A stretch of 64,000 nucleotides of DNA, from the NCBI GenBank assembly GCA_943914465.1, contig CALUCD010000003.1, positions 62,001 through 126,000 of the forward strand. Direction: 5' to 3'. The notes beneath the pieces were generated by a model. The model saw only the letters and a list, made by a program, of their open reading frames with translations. It was not told the DNA's origin and searched no databases. The position numbers were made by a program, and so were the translations under genes. The DNA is from an uncultured Corynebacterium sp. GTDB taxonomy: Bacteria > Actinomycetota > Actinomycetes > Mycobacteriales > Mycobacteriaceae. Below, piece after piece: positions 62,522 to 64,000 of this stretch (position 1 is the first letter of the stretch; each line of letters starts with the position of its first letter).

Positions 62522-63157
62522 TCAGATCTCGATATTGCGCGGGCCGTAGAGCCGATCACCCGCATCTCCAAGACCCGGGACGATATATGCGTCTTCATTC
62601 AACGCAGGGTCAATCGCCGCGGTGATGAGGCGAATCGGCATCTGCAACTCAGCAAGCTTATCCACCCCCGGCTGGGCACTGACCATGCACACGCAGGTGA
62701 TGTCGTCCGCGCCCCGATCGCGCAGGAGGTTAAGCGCATGAATTAAGGAGCCGCCGGTTGCCAGCATAGGATCAACGAGAAACACGGGCTGGCCTGAAAG
62801 ATCGTCCGGCAGCGCCTCAAGGTATGGCACGGGTTGGTGTGTGCTCTCATCGCGCGCCATTCCAATGAACCCAACCTGAGCATCAGGGATCATCGAGAGG
62901 GCTGGATCGATCATGCCAAGGCCAGCGCGAATAATCGGGACGATGATTGGCGGTGTGCGCAGCCGCGTCCCGGTGGCGGTGCCGACGGGAGTTGCAGTTT
63001 CAAACGTTTCAATCTCAAGGTTGCGGCACGCCTCGTAGATGAGCATTGCTCCAAGGTCCGCAAGCGCCGACCTGAAGGTTGCGTTCTCGCTGTGCGCGTC
63101 GCGCATGATCGTCAGCCGAGAAGCAGCAAGCGGGTGGTCAACAACCGTGATATCCAT
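62522..63157 (-). CDS. upp: Uracil phosphoribosyltransferase
   Basis: Salvages uracil with PRPP to UMP. The 211-residue protein has MDITVVDHPLAASRLTIMRD at the N-terminus, RAGLGMIDPAL, the PRPP loop VFLVDPMLATGGS, and the uracil-binding C-terminal AYIVPGLGDAGDRLYG. The ATG at 63157 gives the family N-terminus; an in-frame ATG at 63166 is an alternative. No ribosome site is seen before either. Confidence 0.95.
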   Translation of the reverse strand: MDITVVDHPLAASRLTIMRDAHSENATFRSALADLGAMLIYEACRNLEIETFETATPVGTATGTRLRTPPIIVPIIRAGLGMIDPALSMIPDAQVGFIGMARDESTHQPVPYLEALPDDLSGQPVFLVDPMLATGGSLIHALNLLRDRGADDITCVCMVSAQPGVDKLAELQMPIRLITAAIDPALNEDAYIVPGLGDAGDRLYGPRNIEI

Positions 63158-63287
63158 GCGCACCATGGTAAAACAGCGCGCGACCGATCTTGCTCAGCGC
63201 CGTGTGGAACAGCCGGTGAGAACGACCTTGAGCAACGGCTTCACACATGGATGGAACCGTCACGGTGATCGTTGCGTCTAAATCACC

Positions 63288-63569
63288 ATGAACGTCTTTG
63301 AGCTCGATACCGAAATCCTTGGCGGGTGCACCGAGGAGCTGCGCCGCGATGCCGCCGCTCTCCGCCCGCTTCCGCCGGTAACGCTGCATCCTGGCGGGCT
63401 GACACACGCTTTTGTTGCGACAGTACGGCACGCAATCAACACCGCCGACAACCGCGCTGCGGGCCTGAGCTATGAGGTCTGCCGCGTGGCGGACGCGATG
63501 GACCTTGCCTCCACCGCCGCCCACGCAGTCGAAACCCGCACGTCCAGCACGCTGGGAGAGCTCCTGTGA
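63288..63569 (+). CDS. Small helical protein of unknown function, coupled to next gene
   Basis: A 93-residue, almost wholly helical protein without signal or membrane segment. Size, helix content and position as the first of a translationally coupled pair recall WXG100/EspC-type secreted proteins, but no W-x-G motif is present, so that link is weak. A TAAAT element just before the ATG and no ribosome site suggest a short or leaderless mRNA. The stop overlaps the GTG of the next gene by 4 bases. Confidence 0.55.
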   Translation: MNVFELDTEILGGCTEELRRDAAALRPLPPVTLHPGGLTHAFVATVRHAINTADNRAAGLSYEVCRVADAMDLASTAAHAVETRTSSTLGELL

Positions 63570-64000
63570 CCATTGCGCTCGTTTCAAAAACGCTCGGCGG
63601 CGGGTCTGCGAAAGCTGCCGAGAAAGCCACGGAGTCAACATCCAGCGAGGTTGTGCTTGGCACCTTGGCCAATAACTCCGCTCACCTGGCAATCGGGCAG
63701 TTTCTTAACCCGATCTCCGCCGCAAAGGAGATTTTGGCGAAACGGCCGGATCCTATGCCGACCATGCCGGGATACGGCACGCCGGCGTTCGCAGCGTTGA
63801 CACCGCTGGCGCAGACTGTCGGGGCAAATCCTCAACCGCATGTCGCTGCCGTACAGGCTCTCGCCGACCACCGTGCTGCGATCAGTGACGCACTGGCCGT
63901 CGCGAATGTGTTGGCTGCGGCGCTCAGCGCTGAACTTTTGGCAATTGCAACGCGCCTGCTCACATCAGCAAACGTCAAGCTACTGACGGGTGTGGTGGCC
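63566..64000 (+). CDS. Ala-rich protein of unknown function, cut by window end
   Basis: Begins with a GTG at 63566 inside the stop of the previous gene (GTGA) and stays open through base 64000 (145 codons). The product is rich in Ala, Leu, Ser and Thr with amphipathic helices (ADHRAAISDALAVANVLAAALSAE-like region near residue 100). No recognised domain is visible in this part. The coupling says it works with the small helical protein before it. Confidence 0.6.
   Translation, partial: MTIALVSKTLGGGSAKAAEKATESTSSEVVLGTLANNSAHLAIGQFLNPISAAKEILAKRPDPMPTMPGYGTPAFAALTPLAQTVGANPQPHVAAVQALADHRAAISDALAVANVLAAALSAELLAIATRLLTSANVKLLTGVVA

Overview
The window is a chromosomal segment of a Corynebacterium or a very close relative. 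Evidence: high G+C; the gene order around mtrAB-lpqB, manA-manB-whiB2, wbbL-lcpA, accD-accBC-pyc and prpDBC known from Corynebacterium glutamicum and, in part, Mycobacterium tuberculosis; the actinobacterial single-chain fatty acid synthase FAS-I; and the mycolate-type acyl-CoA carboxylase subunits AccBC, AccD and AccE. A complete FAS-I argues against a fatty-acid-auxotrophic (lipophilic) species. I cannot name the species. I saw no insertion sequence, prophage, CRISPR array, rRNA or tRNA; it reads as core genome.

Layout. 1-12.8 kb: a cut-off HAD-like gene, an Rv3235-family gene, secA, hpf, then the minus-strand run ahcY-tmk-mtrA-mtrB-lpqB-comF (envelope stress signalling and methyl cycle), a DUF4259 gene and a proline-rich membrane protein. 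12.8-22.7 kb: mannose and arabinogalactan supply (manA, a TobH/SIS-like gene, manB, DUF3499, a metallopeptidase-fold gene, whiB2, manC, wbbL, lcpA, a TIGR03089 gene). 22.7-26 kb: a sugar ABC importer resembling the trehalose system TusEFG, without an ATPase. 26-29.4 kb: minus-strand operon birA, PH-domain gene, purK, purE, ydcF-like.

29.7-50.2 kb is the lipid-precursor block: acpS diverging from accD1, then the 3047-residue FAS-I, a DoxX-like gene, accD2, accE, maf, a DUF3151 gene, a lipoprotein gene, a Cj0069-family ATP-grasp-like gene, thtR, accBC and a GNAT gene. AccBC (biotinylated by BirA) with AccD1 and AccE would make malonyl-CoA. AcpS would arm the ACP of FAS-I, and AccD2 probably takes part in the mycolate carboxylase. 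Three copies of one palindrome (core GTAACCTACG) sit before accD1, accE and accBC, which looks like a dedicated lipid-synthesis operator. 50.3-64 kb: pyruvate carboxylase, the 2-methylcitrate operon prpDBC with its divergent PrpR/RamB-type regulator, a cysteine-less LpdA-type flavoprotein, an M20 amidohydrolase, an HTH regulator, a previously unlisted 44-residue lipoprotein, upp, and two unidentified genes at the right edge.

The most notable signals are the shared lipid operator, the placement of FAS-I between the two accD genes, the loss of the oxyanion glycines in AccD2, the tiny leaderless lipoprotein, and a 353-bp structured non-coding stretch between birA and acpS.
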